A stretch of 56,886 bases of DNA from Streptomyces harenosi (GCF_011008945.1 NZ_WYCT01000006.1:1-56886); one strand, 5' to 3'; counted from the stretch's first letter, positions 7,432-16,262 are shown. The notes: generated by a model from the letters alone, not told the origin. Numbers and translations: made by a program.

Positions 7432-8357
7432 GCTCCCCCGGACTCCCCACTCCGGCCGGACAGGGGGCGCCCCCGCCGGCCACCGGCGGCCCGGCCCGCT
7501 CCGCGCGGTCGAGCGCCCTGCGGCGCACGCTGCCCGGCTCGCTCGCCTGGCACCTGGGGTCGCTGGCGATCCTGGCGGTGATCCTCTATCCGGTGGTCTG
7601 GGTCATCGGCGGCTCCTTCAAGAGGAGCGAGGACATCGTCGGCAGCCTCGACCTCCTGCCGAGCGACCCGATCACCAGCAACTACACGCGCCTGACCGAG
7701 GGCATCGCCGACGTTCCCATCTCCACCTTCTTCACCAACTCGCTGCTGCTCGCGGTGGGCTCGGTGGCCGGCATCCTGCTGTCCTGCTCGCTGACCGCCT
7801 ACGCCTTCGCGAAGATCAGGTTCGCGGGACGGAACCTGCTGTTCACGCTGATGATCGGCACGCTGCTGCTGCCGTACCACGTGCTGCTGATCCCGCAGTA
7901 CGTGCTGTTCCGCAACATGGGCATGATCAACACGTACACGCCGCTGCTGCTGGGCAAGTACCTGGCCACGGAAGCGTTCTTCGTCTTCCTCATGGTGCAG
8001 TTCATGCGCAACCTGCCCAAGGAGCTGGACGAGGCGGCCCGCCTCGACGGCTGCGGGCACTTCCGCATCTACTGGTCGATCGTGCTCCCGCTGTCCCGCC
8101 CGGCGCTGATCACCAGTGCGATCTTCACCTTCATCAACTCCTGGAACGACTTCATGGGCCCGCTGATCTACCTCAACGAGCCCGAGAAGTACACCGTCTC
8201 GCTGGGCCTGAAGATGTTCGTGGACCAGGAAGCCGTTGCCGACTACGGCGGCATGATCGCGATGTCCCTCGTCGCGCTGCTGCCCGTCCTCGCCTTCTTC
8301 CTGGCGTTCCAGCGCTATCTCATCGACGGCATGGCGACGTCCGGTCTGAAGGGCTGA
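7428..8357 (+). CDS. ABC sugar transporter permease (MalG-like)
   Basis: The 309-aa product overlaps the previous gene by four bases (ATGA). It has a Pro/Ala-rich cytoplasmic N-terminus of about 40 residues, six membrane helices and the EAA loop ELDEAARLDGCGHFRIYW. WNDFMGPLIYLNE near the C-terminus is typical of CarbP/MalG-type permeases. It pairs with the upstream permease to import the sugar delivered by the lipoprotein. Confidence 0.93.
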   Translation: MSSPGLPTPAGQGAPPPATGGPARSARSSALRRTLPGSLAWHLGSLAILAVILYPVVWVIGGSFKRSEDIVGSLDLLPSDPITSNYTRLTEGIADVPISTFFTNSLLLAVGSVAGILLSCSLTAYAFAKIRFAGRNLLFTLMIGTLLLPYHVLLIPQYVLFRNMGMINTYTPLLLGKYLATEAFFVFLMVQFMRNLPKELDEAARLDGCGHFRIYWSIVLPLSRPALITSAIFTFINSWNDFMGPLIYLNEPEKYTVSLGLKMFVDQEAVADYGGMIAMSLVALLPVLAFFLAFQRYLIDGMATSGLKG

Positions 8358-8368
8358 GGGGGTTCGCC

Positions 8369-8968
8369 ATGACCGAGGCGCGCGTGAAGGCCCGTACCGG
8401 GCGGGGGGAGTCCCTGCTGGGCGAACGGTTCGCCGTGTTCGCCGAGTGCCTGCTCACCGGCGTGTGGATCGCGGTGGCCTCGCTGCCGCTGGTCACCTAT
8501 CCCGCGGCGTTCGCGGCCGGCGCGCGGCACCTCGGGCGCCGGCTCGCCCATGAACGCGGCGGCCTGCGGGAGTTCGCGGCCGACTTCCGGTCGGCGCTGC
8601 GCGGCGGATGGCTCGTGGGCGCCGCCGGATGGGCCGCCCTCGCCGCGGTGTGGGTGGACGTCCAGGCCGTGCGGGCCGGGCTGCCGGGCGGCCCGCTCGT
8701 CGGCGCCGTCGGGGTGTCCGCCCTGATCGGGGCCGCCGTGGCCGGGTTGCGGGCGGCGGCCCTGTGGCGGCCCGGCGCCTCCTGGCGGCCGCTGCTGGCG
8801 GGGGCCGCCCGCCGTACCGTCCTCGACCCCGCCGGGTCCTTCCTGATCGTCGGCGGACTGGCCGTGGTGGTCTGCTCCGCGTGGTTCAGCGCGCCGCTGG
8901 CCGTCCCCGTGCTCGGCGCCGTCGCGGCGGCGGCGGTCGCCGTGGAGGAGCGGTACCGGCACCGCTGA
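8369..8968 (+). CDS. YesL-like DUF624 membrane protein
   Basis: The 199-aa product has four or five hydrophobic segments and a DUF624-like opening (hydrophobic TGVWIAVASLPLVTYPAAF after a short polar tail). It starts 12 nt after the permease stop and has its own GAGGGGG site. Bacillus YesL, of the same family, is encoded beside the YesOPQ transporter and rhamnogalacturonan lyases. This gene occupies the equivalent position. The molecular role is unknown. The family call is moderate because the sequence is Ala/Gly-rich. Confidence 0.7.
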   Translation: MTEARVKARTGRGESLLGERFAVFAECLLTGVWIAVASLPLVTYPAAFAAGARHLGRRLAHERGGLREFAADFRSALRGGWLVGAAGWAALAAVWVDVQAVRAGLPGGPLVGAVGVSALIGAAVAGLRAAALWRPGASWRPLLAGAARRTVLDPAGSFLIVGGLAVVVCSAWFSAPLAVPVLGAVAAAAVAVEERYRHR

Positions 8969-9147
8969 CGGCCGCGCCCCGGACCGGCGCGATTCCCCAC
9001 CGCGCCGGCCGTCCGGGCCGGGCGGCCCACCGGCCGGCCGCCCCGGCCCGGCGGCGCCGCCCACCGGCCCGGTGCCCCGCACCGGTACCGCTCGCCTCCG
9101 CGGTGGCCGTTTTCTCTGTCATGCACCTGCCCATAGTGTCCGTCCCC

Positions 9148-9159
9148 CCGTCCGGACGG
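9148..9159. promoter_or_regulatory. 12-bp palindrome upstream of the lyase
   Basis: CCGTCCGGACGG is a perfect palindrome 43 bp upstream of the lyase start, in the 233-bp gap after the DUF624 gene. It could be an operator, but GC-rich palindromes of this size are common in such DNA. No convincing promoter hexamers were found in the gap. Confidence 0.2.
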
Positions 9160-9201
9160 CACGTACGACGTCCCTCGCGCACGGAACGGAAAGGAAAGGC
9201 C

Positions 9202-11940
9202 ATGTCCCCCATCCCCCGCAGATCCCTCCTCAAGGCCGCCGCGGTCGCCGGAGCCGCCGCCCAGTTCAGCTGGGCCCTCGGGGCCGGGGAGGCGCAGGCC
9301 GCGCCCCGGGCCGAGCGGGCCGACGCCGGCCCCGTCGTCCTGGACTGGCTGGAGGACGGCGGCCTGGGCGCCGCCCCCGGCTCCACCGTCGGCGTCCCCT
9401 GGCCCCAGGGCCTCCACCGGGAGGACCAGGCGTTCGCGGTGACGGACGCCGACGGCAAGCCCGTGCCCGTGCAGTCCTGGCCGCTCGCCTACTGGCCGGA
9501 CGGCTCCCTGAAGTGGACCGCCCACGCGGTCGCCGCGGGGGACGGCGCGCTCACCCTCACGGCGGGGACGCCCGCCACCCCCGAGAAGAAGGTCACCGTC
9601 GACCGGCGCGGCGGCACCATCGACATATCGACCGGTGTCATCACCGCCAGGATCGGCACCTCCGGCGCCACGCTCGTCAAGTCCGTCACCCGCGGCGCCA
9701 CGGAGATCGCGAAGAACGGCCGCCTGGTCCTGCTGCGCCAGCCCGAGATCGAGGACGGCGACCAGGGCACGGTGAAGACCGAGCGCTTCGACGGCGCCAT
9801 CTCCGAGGCCGTCGTCGAACAGGAGGGCCCCGTCCGCGCCGTCGTCCGCATCGACGGCAGGCACCGCCGGGGCGACCGTAGCTGGCTGCCGTTCTCCCTG
9901 CGCCTGTACTTCTACGCGGGCGCCGACTCCTTCCGCATGGTGCACACCATCACCTACGACGGCACCCAGGAGCCGGGCAAGGCGAGCGGCGACTTCGTCC
10001 GCGGCCTCGGCGTCCGCTTCACCGTGCCGATGCGCGACGAGAGCTACGACCGGCACATCCGCATCGGCGGCGAGGGCACCGGCCTGCTCCGCGAGGCCGT
10101 CAAGGGCATCACGGGACTGCGCCGCGACCCGGGCGCGGCCGTCCAGGCGGCCCAGTACGAGGGGAAGAAGCTGCCCGACCCCGCCACCTGGGACCAGCGG
10201 GTCACCACCCGTCTGCAGTACATCCCCGAATGGGGCGACTACACCCTCTCCCAGCTCTCCGCCGACGGCTTCACCGTGCGCAAGCGCACCAAGAAGGGGT
10301 ACGGCTGGATCGGCGCCGGCGGCGGCCGGCGCGCCTCCGGCTTCGGGTACGTCGGCGGGGTCAGCGGCGGCCTGTCCTTCGGGCTGCGCGACTTCTGGGA
10401 GAAGTTCCCCGCCCAGCTCGACATCCGCGGCGCCCACACCGACGAGGCCGAGGTCACTCTCTGGCTCTGGTCGCCCGAGGCCCAGCCCATGGACCTGCGC
10501 TTCTACCACGACGGCCTGGGCCAGGACACCTTCGCCGAGCAGCTCGAGGGCCTCAACATCACCTACGAGGACTACGAGCCCGGCTTCGGCACCCCCTACG
10601 GCATCGCCCGCACCTCCGAGCTGCTGTTCTGGGCCAACGCCGCCACCCCCGGCGCCGAGGAGCTCGCCCGGCAGGTCGAGGCCGTCCGCGTCCTGCCGCA
10701 GCTCGCCGCCCCGCCGAAGCAGCTCATCGAGGCCCGGGTCTTCGGCCCCGGTCTGTTCGCCGAGCCCGACCGCTCCACCCCGGCCAAGGCCAGGATCGAG
10801 GACCACCTGGACTTCCTCTTCACCTACTACAAGGACCAGGTGGAGATGCGCCGCTGGTACGGCTTCTGGGACTACGGCGACATCATGCACACCTACGACA
10901 CCGTCCGGCACCAGTGGCGCTACGACGTCGGCGGCTACGCCTGGGACAACTCCGAGCTCTCCCCCGACCTGTGGCTCTGGTACGCGTACCTCAGAAGCGG
11001 CCGTGCCGACATCTTCCGCTTCGCCGAGGCCATGACCCGGCACACCGGCGAGGTCGACGTCTACCACCTCGGCAAGTGGGCCGGCCTCGGCACCCGGCAC
11101 GGCGTGCAGCACTACGCCGACAGCGCCAAGCAGCAGCGCATCGCCAACACCACCTACCGGCGCTACTACTACTACCTCACCGCCGACGAACGCGTCGGCG
11201 ACCTCATGCACGCCAACGTCGACTCCGACGAGACCTTCCTCGTGCTGGACCCGCAGCGCAAGGTCCGCCCCGACCCCGACTACCAGCCCGACCCGCACGC
11301 CCTGTCCATCGGCTTCGGCACCGACTGGAGCGGCCTGGTGTCGGCGTGGCTCACCGAGTGGGAGCGCAAGGGCCCCAAGTGGGAGAAGGCCCGCGCGCGC
11401 GTGCTGTCCACCATGGAGACGATCGCGGCCCAGCCCAACGGGTTCGTGCAGGGCAGCGGCCTGTACGACCTGGACACCGGCCGGTTCGCCGTCGCGGACG
11501 AGCCGGCGGTCTCCGTCTCCCACCTGTCGGCGGTCTTCGGCCTGAACGAGCTGTGCGCCGAACTCATCGACCTGGTCGACATGCCGCAGTTCAAGGAGGC
11601 GTACCTCGACTACTGCCGCTACTTCAACGCCACCAAGGCCGAACAGGCGGCGCGGTACGGCAGCAACTTCGGCTCCCTCATCCTCTTCCAGGGCCACTCG
11701 CGCCTGGACGCCTACGCGGCCGTCCAGACCGGCGACGAGAAGCTGGCCAGGCGGGCCTGGGACAAGTTCTACAACTCCGACGGCTACAAGGAGTCGGCGC
11801 CCTGGCGGACGGAGCGGCTGAGCGGCCCGGCCACCCTGGTGCCGGGCAGCGAGGCACCCTGGGTGTCCACCAACGACACCGCCCTGTACGGCCTCGCCGC
11901 CATCGAGAACCTGGCGCTGCTCGGGGACAGGATGCCGTAA
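9202..11940 (+). CDS. Secreted YetA/PL26-like exo-rhamnogalacturonan lyase family protein
   Basis: The 912-aa product starts with a Tat signal (PRRSLLK at residues 5-11, hydrophobic core, AQA cleavage near residue 34). The N-terminal part (VPWPQGLHREDQAF, SWPLAYWPDGSLKWTAHAV) resembles the RIFT-barrel domain of the PcRGLX/YetA family. A beta-rich middle and an aromatic, helix-rich C-terminal half (WRYDVGGYAWDNSE, GLGTRHGVQHYAD) fit the alpha/alpha-toroid region. Family members of PL26 cleave rhamnogalacturonan exolytically. The gene follows a YesL-like protein and a sugar importer, supporting a role in releasing the imported sugar. The substrate is inferred from the family only. Confidence 0.75.
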   Translation: MSPIPRRSLLKAAAVAGAAAQFSWALGAGEAQAAPRAERADAGPVVLDWLEDGGLGAAPGSTVGVPWPQGLHREDQAFAVTDADGKPVPVQSWPLAYWPDGSLKWTAHAVAAGDGALTLTAGTPATPEKKVTVDRRGGTIDISTGVITARIGTSGATLVKSVTRGATEIAKNGRLVLLRQPEIEDGDQGTVKTERFDGAISEAVVEQEGPVRAVVRIDGRHRRGDRSWLPFSLRLYFYAGADSFRMVHTITYDGTQEPGKASGDFVRGLGVRFTVPMRDESYDRHIRIGGEGTGLLREAVKGITGLRRDPGAAVQAAQYEGKKLPDPATWDQRVTTRLQYIPEWGDYTLSQLSADGFTVRKRTKKGYGWIGAGGGRRASGFGYVGGVSGGLSFGLRDFWEKFPAQLDIRGAHTDEAEVTLWLWSPEAQPMDLRFYHDGLGQDTFAEQLEGLNITYEDYEPGFGTPYGIARTSELLFWANAATPGAEELARQVEAVRVLPQLAAPPKQLIEARVFGPGLFAEPDRSTPAKARIEDHLDFLFTYYKDQVEMRRWYGFWDYGDIMHTYDTVRHQWRYDVGGYAWDNSELSPDLWLWYAYLRSGRADIFRFAEAMTRHTGEVDVYHLGKWAGLGTRHGVQHYADSAKQQRIANTTYRRYYYYLTADERVGDLMHANVDSDETFLVLDPQRKVRPDPDYQPDPHALSIGFGTDWSGLVSAWLTEWERKGPKWEKARARVLSTMETIAAQPNGFVQGSGLYDLDTGRFAVADEPAVSVSHLSAVFGLNELCAELIDLVDMPQFKEAYLDYCRYFNATKAEQAARYGSNFGSLILFQGHSRLDAYAAVQTGDEKLARRAWDKFYNSDGYKESAPWRTERLSGPATLVPGSEAPWVSTNDTALYGLAAIENLALLGDRMP

Positions 11941-11986
11941 CGCACGACACGGCACGGGAACGGGCCGGGTGGGAACACGGGACCCC

Positions 11987-12433
11987 ATGGACTGGAACCA
12001 CTACCGCTTCCGCAGTCTGTGGGCCCTGCCCGCGCCCGCCCCGGCCGTCTACCGGGCCCTGGAGCGGGTCGACCACTATCCGCGCTGGTGGCGCCAGGTA
12101 CGCGAGGTGGCCCGGCTCGGCGACACCGGCGGGATCGTCCGGGTCCGCTCCCTCCTGCCGTACGACCTGACCACCACCCTGCGCGAGCGGCGGCGCGAGC
12201 CGCGGGCGGGGATCCTGGAGGTCGCGCTCTCCGGGGACATCGAGGGCTGGGCACGCTGGACGATCGGCGCCCGGGGCACCGGCACGCTCGCCCGCTACGA
12301 GCAGGTCGTCGAGGTGCGCAAGCCGCTGCTGCGGCGGCTCGCGGTCCCCGGCCGCCCGGCCTTCCACGCCAACCACACGCTGATGATGCGGGCCGGGCGG
12401 CGCGGACTGGCCGCCTATCTGGCAGCGGTTTGA
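11987..12433 (+). CDS. SRPBCC (START-like) family protein
   Basis: The 148-aa product begins MDWNHYRFRSLWALPAP and shows the SRPBCC pattern. A strand is followed by APAVYRALERVDHYPRWW, strands including LRERRREPRAG, and a C-terminal helix (AFHANHTLMMRAGRRGL). These folds bind hydrophobic ligands, but the ligand here is unknown. ATG 11987 is preferred over GTG 11969 because the protein alignment core starts at MDW. The stop codon overlaps the -35 of the following tRNA promoter, so the two units abut. Confidence 0.8.
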   Translation: MDWNHYRFRSLWALPAPAPAVYRALERVDHYPRWWRQVREVARLGDTGGIVRVRSLLPYDLTTTLRERRREPRAGILEVALSGDIEGWARWTIGARGTGTLARYEQVVEVRKPLLRRLAVPGRPAFHANHTLMMRAGRRGLAAYLAAV

Positions 12434-12459
12434 AGGAAACACGCCGGGGCCTGTATTGT
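12430..12459 (+). promoter_or_regulatory. Promoter of tRNA-Val copy 2
   Basis: TTGAAG (12430-12435) and TATTGT (12454-12459) are separated by 18 bp and lie 13 bp upstream of the tRNA. The -35 overlaps the stop codon of the SRPBCC gene. Confidence 0.7.
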
Positions 12460-12472
12460 TCAGTGCGTTCCC

Positions 12473-12544
12473 GGGCGATTAGCTCAGCGGGAGAGCGCTT
12501 CGTTCACACCGAAGAGGTCACTGGTTCGATCCCAGTATCGCCCA
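12473..12544 (+). tRNA. tRNA-Val, anticodon CAC (copy 2)
   Basis: The 72-nt cloverleaf is identical to the copy at 4685 except for one D-loop base (AGCGGGA against AGTGGGA) and one T-loop base (TTCGATC against TTCGAAC). Acceptor GGGCGAT/ATCGCCC and anticodon loop TTCACAC are unchanged; CCA is not encoded. With copy 1 it brackets the sugar-transport and lyase locus. Confidence 0.97.
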
Positions 12545-12550
12545 CATCGC

Positions 12551-12594
12551 GAGAGCGACGTGTGTCCGCGCAAGACGTGGACCACGTCGCTCTC
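12551..12594 (+). terminator. Terminator of tRNA-Val copy 2
   Basis: Perfect 12-bp arms GAGAGCGACGTG (12551-12562) and CACGTCGCTCTC (12583-12594) enclose a loop with an inner GTCC/GGAC pairing. The hairpin starts six nt after the tRNA and differs completely from the terminator of copy 1. Confidence 0.7.
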
Positions 12595-12658
12595 TCCGTT
12601 CCCGGGACTCCCGCCCCCGCGACCGGTGCGGCTATCGCCCGCGGCCGGGGGGAACGGG

Positions 12659-13384
12659 TCACGCCGCCGCCGACAGGTCCGGCCGCAGCGGCCAGGCCGG
12701 GTCCACCGGCTTCTCGGCGCCGCCCGGCGCGAACCACGCCTGCAGCCCCCGCGCCTGTGCCGCGTGCCACACCGCCTGCAGCGTGTGCAGCTGGGCGGGG
12801 GACAGGTGCTCCAGCCGGGAGGCGAAACGGCGCCCCACCGCCCGTACGACCTCCAGCGCGGCCTGCGCGTCCGCCGCCGCGTCGCGCGCGCCCTCCAGCG
12901 GGACGCCGTAGTGCGCGCACAGGTCGGTGAGGGCGCGGCGGCCCTTGCGGTAGCGGTCCAGCTGCCTGTCCAGCACCCGCGGATCCAGGACGTGCAGCGG
13001 CGTCCGTTCGAACCAGCGGCTCAGCGGCGAGGCGCGGTGCCGGCGCATCTCCCGGTCCAGCAGCGTCAGATCGAACGGGGCGTTCATCACCACCAGCGGG
13101 CGCCCGACACCCGCCTGCTCGGCCAGCGTCTGCGCTATCTCGTACATCACCGGCGCCGGCCAGCGGCCGTTGTACTGCAGGTGCTCCTCCGTCAGCCCGT
13201 GCATCCGCGTCGCCGCCTCCGGAACCGGCACACCCGGGTTCACCAGCCAGCGCGTCACCCGCGGGCGGACGCCGGGGGCGTCCTGGACGACGACGGCGGC
13301 CGACACGATCCGGTCGCTCTCCACGTCCACGCCCGTGGCCCCGGTGCCGAACGCGGCCAGGGGCCCTTCAGACCAGCACGCCAT
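12659..13384 (-). CDS. DnaQ-like 3'-5' exonuclease homologue with lost catalytic residues
   Basis: The 241-aa protein has the DEDD exonuclease fold order, with Exo I at residues 12-18, Exo II at N101-D105 (NAPFD) and Exo III near 167-172. Exo I reads FGTGATG where active proteins have FDxETTG, removing both metal-binding acids. Exo III reads RDAAAD where the catalytic histidine should be at position 167. D105 and D172 remain. All changed codons (GGC, GGG, GCC, CGC) are one A-to-G step from the expected residue. The protein is otherwise intact and is probably a non-catalytic paralogue. The start is ATG 13384. Confidence 0.85.
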   Translation of the reverse strand: MACWSEGPLAAFGTGATGVDVESDRIVSAAVVVQDAPGVRPRVTRWLVNPGVPVPEAATRMHGLTEEHLQYNGRWPAPVMYEIAQTLAEQAGVGRPLVVMNAPFDLTLLDREMRRHRASPLSRWFERTPLHVLDPRVLDRQLDRYRKGRRALTDLCAHYGVPLEGARDAAADAQAALEVVRAVGRRFASRLEHLSPAQLHTLQAVWHAAQARGLQAWFAPGGAEKPVDPAWPLRPDLSAAA

Positions 13385-13563
13385 ACCCACCAACCCCTTG
13401 TTCACCTCTGGCAGTTGACGCACCGTCCGCTGCCCGTTCCGGTGATACCCGGGCTGTTTGCGCCGTACGCCGCGAGGAGACGACAGGTGTACGGGTCCTG
13501 GCGGTTCGCCGAAACCATGGCGCGTCCTCGCGCCCACGCACCGGCCGGGGAAGGCTGCCGGCC

Positions 13564-14114
13564 GTGGCCAGGGCGCAGTCCGAACGGAGCGAACCGCTGC
13601 CCGAGCACCACCGTGCACGCCGCCCCCGAGGCCGGCGGCCCCGGGGCCCCAGGGCTGCTCGCCCGGCGCCGGGCCCGCCGGGTTCCCGCCCGGCGGCCTG
13701 CCCGTGCTGCGCGAGGCCGGGGCCCGTCCTCCGCGGGCCGGGCCGTCCGTGCCGGTGCGGATCACCGGCACGGTGGTACGGATGCGGAGGTCAGGGCCGG
13801 CCGGCCCGGGCACCGTACGGCCGCGGGTGCTCGCCGGCGCCGACGTCCCGCGGGCGCAGGCGGGCCGTGGACGAGCGGGCGTACCGGATCGCCGGGCAGG
13901 CCCGCCTCGCCGGACTGCCGGTGCGGGTGCGCGCGAGACTGGGGAGCCGGGCGGTCCCCGCGGGCTCACGGCAGCGAACGGCCTGGCGCCGGTGCGGCTC
14001 GGCGCCGCCGGGCGGGACCGGCTGACGGCGGCGTTCCGGCCGGTCCGGGCAAGCCCCGCCTGCGTCGGGGACGCCTGCGCGACGGAGGCGTCCGAGCCGG
14101 AGCGCGGGGACTGA
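13564..14114 (+). pseudogene. Frameshifted remnant of an uncharacterised gene
   Basis: Meaningful, Streptomyces-like codon usage jumps between frames here. From GTG 13564 the frame encodes ARAQSERSEPLPEHH. A second frame then carries VRITGTVVRMRRSGPAGPG and TVRPRVLAGADVPRAQA (about 13755-13862). Removing one G near 13867 joins this to AVDERAYRIAGQARLAGLPV in another frame. A further shift near 13945 leads to GLTAANGLAPVRLG and DRLTAAF. The parent protein is not recognised. The remnant lies just upstream of thrS. Sequencing error is an alternative explanation. Confidence 0.4.
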
Positions 14115-14205
14115 TTTCGCCCAGGGGGGTCAGGGGTCGGTACGATCGCAGCGTGCGTGCGCTCCGGTATGGCGCCGCTACCCCACCTTCAGTCAGGAGA
14201 GACCG

Positions 14206-16185
14206 GTGTCAGACGTCCGTGTGATCATCCAACGCGATTCCGAGCGGGAAGAACGCGTGGTGACGACGGGCACTACGGCCGCCGAGCTCTTCGCCGGCGA
14301 GCGCTCGATCGTCGCCGCGCGCGTGGGCGGCGAGCTGAAGGATCTCGGGTACGCGCTCGCCGACGGCGACGAGGTCGAGGGCGTCGAGATCTCCTCCGAG
14401 GACGGCCTGAACATCCTGCGCCACTCCACCGCGCACGTCATGGCGCAGGCCGTGCAGGAGCTGTTCCCCGAGGCCAAGCTGGGCATCGGCCCGCCCATCA
14501 AGGACGGCTTCTACTACGACTTCGACGTCAAGGAGCCCTTCACCCCCGAGGACCTCAAGCGCATCGAGAAGAAGATGCAGGAGATCCAGAAGCGGGGCCA
14601 GCGCTTCTCCCGCCGCGTCACCACCGACGAGGCCGCCCGCGAGGAGCTGGCGGACGAGCCGTACAAGCTGGAGCTGATCGGCCTCAAGGGCAACGCGGCC
14701 CAGGCCGCCGACGGCGCCGACGCCGAGGTGGGCGCCGGTGAGCTGACCATCTACGACAACCTCGACGCCAAGACCGGCGAGCTGTGCTGGAAGGACCTGT
14801 GCCGCGGTCCGCACCTGCCGACCACGCGGAACATCCCGGCCTTCAAGCTGATGCGCTCGGCCGCCGCCTACTGGCGCGGCAGCGAGAAGAACCCGCAGCT
14901 CCAGCGGATCTACGGCACCGCCTGGCCGTCCAAGGACGAGCTGAAGGCGTACCTGGACTTCCTCGCCGAGGCCGAGAAGCGCGACCACCGCAAGCTCGGC
15001 GCCGAGCTGGACCTGTTCTCCTTCCCCGACGAGCTGGGCCCCGGCCTCGCGGTCTTCCACCCCAAGGGCGGTGTGATCCGCAAGGTCATGGAGGACTACT
15101 CGCGCCGCCGCCACGAGGTCTCCGGCTACGAGTTCGTGAACACCCCGCACATCTCGAAGGAGCACCTCTTCGAGATCTCCGGGCACCTGCCGCACTACGC
15201 GGAGGGCATGTTCCCGCCCATCCAGTTCGACGAGCAGAACTACCGCCTCAAGGCGATGAACTGCCCGATGCACAACCTGATCTTCAAGTCGCGCGGGCGC
15301 TCCTACCGTGAGCTGCCCCTGCGCCTGTTCGAGTTCGGGACCGTGTACCGGTACGAGAAGTCGGGCGTCGTGCACGGTCTGACCCGCTCGCGCGGCTTCA
15401 CCCAGGACGACTCGCACATCTACTGCACCAAGGAGCAGATGCCCGAGGAGCTCGACACGCTCCTCACCTTCGTGCTCGACCTGCTGCGCGACTACGGCCT
15501 GACCGACTTCGAGCTGGAGCTGTCCACCCGCGACGACTCCGACAAGTTCATCGGCTCCGACGAGGACTGGGCGGAGGCCACCGAGGCGCTGCGCCAGGCG
15601 GCCGAGAAGCAGAACCTGCCGCTGGTCCCGGACCCGGGCGGCGCCGCCTACTACGGCCCGAAGATCTCGGTCCAGGCCAGGGACGCCATCGGCCGGTCCT
15701 GGCAGATGTCGACCATCCAGGTCGACTTCAACCAGCCCAAGCGGTTCAACCTGGAGTACACGGCGGCGGACGGCTCCCGCCGGCAGCCCGTCATGATCCA
15801 CCGGGCGCTGTTCGGCTCCATCGAGCGGTTCTTCGGCGTGCTGCTGGAGCACTACGCGGGCGCCTTCCCGGCGTGGCTGGCGCCGGTGCAGGCGCTGGGC
15901 ATCCCGATCGGCGACGCGCACGTGCCCTACCTCCAGGAGTTCGCGGAGAAGGCCCGGGCGGCCGGTCTGCGGGTGGAGGTCGACGCGTCCTCCGACCGCA
16001 TGCAGAAGAAGATCCGCAACGCCCAGAAGCAGAAGGTGCCCTTCATGGTCATCGCGGGCGACGAGGACATGGCGAGCGGCGCCGTCTCCTTCCGCTACCG
16101 CGACGGCTCCCAGGAGAACGGCATCCCCGTCGACGAGGCCATCGCGAAGATCGTGAAGGTGGTCGAGGAGCGGGCGCAGGTCTGA
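14206..16185 (+). CDS. thrS: Threonyl-tRNA synthetase
   Basis: The 659-aa class II enzyme charges tRNA-Thr. An N-terminal TGS domain (about 1-65) is followed by the editing domain with [16 protein letters not shown] near residue 70. The catalytic core contains [20 protein letters not shown] (zinc-binding cysteine) and [16 protein letters not shown]-terminal anticodon-binding domain starts after about residue 560. GTG 14206 has AGGAG upstream. No T-box structure was seen in the leader. The gene ends at a strong terminator. Confidence 0.98.
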   Translation: MSDVRVIIQRDSEREERVVTTGTTAAELFAGERSIVAARVGGELKDLGYALADGDEVEGVEISSEDGLNILRHSTAHVMAQAVQELFPEAKLGIGPPIKDGFYYDFDVKEPFTPEDLKRIEKKMQEIQKRGQRFSRRVTTDEAAREELADEPYKLELIGLKGNAAQAADGADAEVGAGELTIYDNLDAKTGELCWKDLCRGPHLPTTRNIPAFKLMRSAAAYWRGSEKNPQLQRIYGTAWPSKDELKAYLDFLAEAEKRDHRKLGAELDLFSFPDELGPGLAVFHPKGGVIRKVMEDYSRRRHEVSGYEFVNTPHISKEHLFEISGHLPHYAEGMFPPIQFDEQNYRLKAMNCPMHNLIFKSRGRSYRELPLRLFEFGTVYRYEKSGVVHGLTRSRGFTQDDSHIYCTKEQMPEELDTLLTFVLDLLRDYGLTDFELELSTRDDSDKFIGSDEDWAEATEALRQAAEKQNLPLVPDPGGAAYYGPKISVQARDAIGRSWQMSTIQVDFNQPKRFNLEYTAADGSRRQPVMIHRALFGSIERFFGVLLEHYAGAFPAWLAPVQALGIPIGDAHVPYLQEFAEKARAAGLRVEVDASSDRMQKKIRNAQKQKVPFMVIAGDEDMASGAVSFRYRDGSQENGIPVDEAIAKIVKVVEERAQV

Positions 16186-16199
16186 TCGCCGCGCGCACG

Positions 16200-16223
16200 G
16201 ACCCCCGGGGAAGCCCGGGGGTC
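16200..16223 (+). terminator. thrS terminator
   Basis: Perfect 10-bp arms GACCCCCGGG (16200-16209) and CCCGGGGGTC (16214-16223) enclose a GAAG loop and are followed by TTTG, 15 nt past the thrS stop. Confidence 0.9.
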
Positions 16224-16224
16224 T

Positions 16225-16255
16225 TTGCCGTGCCCCCGTGGCGACGCCATATGCT
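16225..16255 (+). promoter_or_regulatory. Candidate promoter of the HIT gene
   Basis: TTGCCG (16225-16230) is followed by CATATG (17-bp spacer) or TATGCT (16250-16255, 19-bp spacer). A start point near 16262 would make the mRNA begin at, or one base before, the ATG at 16263, which has no ribosome-binding site. Confidence 0.35.
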
Positions 16256-16262
16256 GCACTGC

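Noticed and set aside
8497..11988. Open minus-strand frame of over 1,100 codons opposite the lyase
   Set aside because: The plus-strand protein has a Tat signal, proper start site and recognisable family pattern; the antisense product is Gly/Val/Leu low complexity.
4685..12544. Prophage or integrative element using tRNA-Val as attachment site
   Set aside because: No integrase, excisionase, phage or conjugation gene lies between the tRNAs, and the second tRNA is a full gene, not a short attachment duplicate.
12473..12544. Other isoacceptor identity for the second tRNA
   Set aside because: The anticodon loop TTCACAC is identical to copy 1, so the anticodon is CAC (valine) in both.
14116..14205. 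T-box riboswitch before thrS
   Set aside because: The leader is short and lacks the T-box sequence and antiterminator arrangement; none was seen before alaS or hisS either.
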